Positions 6,291 through 6,552 of a DNA stretch of 6,552 bases are shown here, one piece after another. The notes beneath the pieces were generated by a model that did not search any database, was not told the origin of the DNA, and was given only the letters and a program-made list of their open reading frames with translations. Source of the DNA: Syntrophaceae bacterium UBA3084 (GTDB taxonomy: Bacteria > Desulfobacterota > Syntrophia > Syntrophales > UBA6807); assembly GCA_002367335.1 (NCBI GenBank), contig DFBI01000085.1:1-6552 (forward strand), written 5' to 3'. The position numbers and the translations under genes are program-made. How positions within the stretch are numbered: the stretch's first letter is position 1; each line of letters opens with the position of its first letter.

Positions 6291-6308
6291 TATTAACCTA
6301 GTATTAAC
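6291..6308. repeat. Tandem TATTAAC half-sites with 11-bp period
   Basis: TATTAAC occurs at 6291-6297 and again at 6302-6308, separated by CTAG, so the two copies sit one helical turn apart. A related TTTAACCT lies at 6252-6259. Seven-base direct repeats with four-base spacers are the layout bound by OmpR/PhoB-family response regulators, though this is not a PhoB box sequence. They lie about 100 bases upstream of the reductase start, a plausible activator position. Chance in AT-rich DNA cannot be excluded. Confidence 0.35.
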
Positions 6309-6398
6309 AAGATACTGTGATTTGAATGTATATTCTACTTTAATATCAAGCACGATAGAAAAAATTCTTTCAAATGTAAGATTAAGTTCAACATTTTA

Positions 6399-6424
6399 TG
6401 TCAAATATTATACGCTGTCAAATA
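6399..6424. repeat. Two TGTCAAATA direct repeats, 17-bp period
   Basis: TGTCAAATA is present at 6399-6407 and 6416-6424. Read on the minus strand each copy contains a perfect TTGACA, and a TATAAT lies between them at 6407-6412. The spacing does not make a normal -35/-10 pair with that TATAAT. They may be regulator sites or alternative -35 boxes for transcription towards the reductase gene. Confidence 0.35.
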
Positions 6425-6491
6425 AATGGATAATTAATCTGCAAGAGAGCACCGCAGTTTAAATTTTAAATGATAATAATTGGTAGATTCC

Positions 6492-6521
6492 TTTACAAAC
6501 AGGTCAAAAATTCTATATTAT
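6492..6521 (+). promoter_or_regulatory. Putative plus-strand promoter for a gene beyond the right edge
   Basis: TTTACA at 6492-6497 serves as a -35 candidate. TATATT (6514-6519, 16-base spacer) or TATTAT (6516-6521, 18-base spacer) serves as -10; each differs from TATAAT at one position. Transcription would start about 6526-6530 and lead into the Shine-Dalgarno at 6546-6551. The coherent order of promoter, leader and ribosome binding site supports a divergent gene starting outside the window. Confidence 0.45.
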
Positions 6522-6526
6522 AGAAT
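6510..6526. promoter_or_regulatory. Perfect palindrome overlapping the putative -10
   Basis: ATTCTAT and ATAGAAT form a perfect seven-base inverted repeat around ATT. It covers the whole -10 region of the putative plus-strand promoter, the classic place for a repressor site. The sequence is AT-rich, so chance remains possible. If the divergent gene encodes a regulator, autoregulation would be a natural hypothesis. Confidence 0.4.
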
Positions 6527-6545
6527 ACCATAAAAATTAAAACAC

Positions 6546-6551
6546 AAGGAG
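6546..6551 (+). promoter_or_regulatory. Shine-Dalgarno of a gene starting just outside the window
   Basis: AAGGAG lies in the last seven bases, identical to the minus-strand site used by the PLP gene in this window. A start codon would be expected within about 5-10 bases beyond the right edge. It agrees with the promoter-like sequence upstream; no coding sequence is visible to confirm it. Confidence 0.5.
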
Positions 6552-6552
6552 T

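Larger units (their letters stand above)
6195..6552. other. 358-base AT-rich non-coding region, probably divergent promoters
   Basis: No supported gene on either strand. It holds the reductase ribosome binding site at its left end, two sets of short direct repeats (6291-6308 and 6399-6424), and at its right end a plus-strand promoter-like sequence, a palindrome and a Shine-Dalgarno at the window boundary. The minus-strand promoter of the reductase must lie here, but I see no hexamer pair better than weak (for example TATAAA about 30 bases before the ATG without a matching -35). Confidence 0.6.

Noticed and set aside
1..6552. Genomic island bounded by the tRNA-Ser
   Set aside because: No integrase gene and no second copy of the tRNA 3' end (T arm to CCA) are visible in the window; only a variable-arm-like fragment is repeated.
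1..6552. CRISPR array, retron, toxin-antitoxin or phage-defence genes
   Set aside because: No regularly spaced repeats, reverse transcriptase, or small paired genes are found; all long reading frames are accounted for by four metabolic or envelope proteins.

Overview
The window looks bacterial, moderately AT-rich, and from a lineage I cannot place precisely. Three of the four protein genes have strong Shine-Dalgarno sequences and are close-packed on one strand, and the tRNA encodes its own CCA end. A membrane-anchored sulfatase-like/TPR protein, a cytosolic clan GH-J-like beta-propeller, a cysteine-desulfurase-like PLP enzyme and an aldo/keto reductase together recall carbohydrate-processing, often uncultured phyla (Acidobacteria, Planctomycetes/Lentisphaerae, Poribacteria-type genomes). 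That placement is inference from family knowledge, not from a search.

Layout from left to right: (1) the 3' four-fifths of a tRNA-Ser(CGA) on the plus strand, cut by the window edge; (2) a 63-base gap holding what looks like a decayed fragment of the same tRNA; (3) a large minus-strand gene for a 793-residue anchored alkaline-phosphatase-superfamily ('sulfatase') protein with about nine TPR repeats; (4) a 195-base gap with a consensus -35 box and a long-range inverted repeat; (5) a minus-strand class V aminotransferase-fold gene; (6) only 28 bases upstream of it, a minus-strand GTG-started beta-propeller glycosidase-like gene; (7) a 225-base gap with a 16-bp palindrome; (8) a minus-strand aldo/keto reductase gene; (9) a 358-base non-coding region with several short repeats. 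That last region ends in what looks like a plus-strand promoter, an operator-like palindrome and a ribosome binding site exactly at the window edge, so a divergent gene probably starts just outside.

The propeller and PLP genes are almost certainly co-transcribed. The reductase may feed the same catabolic or modification route: soluble glycoside recognition or cleavage, carbonyl reduction, and a PLP reaction on a small amino or thiol substrate. All three products lack signal peptides and should be cytosolic. The sulfatase-like/TPR protein faces outward, is more AT-rich, lacks a good ribosome binding site and has its own possible promoter, so it is probably a separate unit. No mobile element, CRISPR array or obvious defence system is visible. 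The most informative oddities are the replaced catalytic cysteines in two proteins named after cysteine-dependent families, and the regulatory repeats in the gaps.
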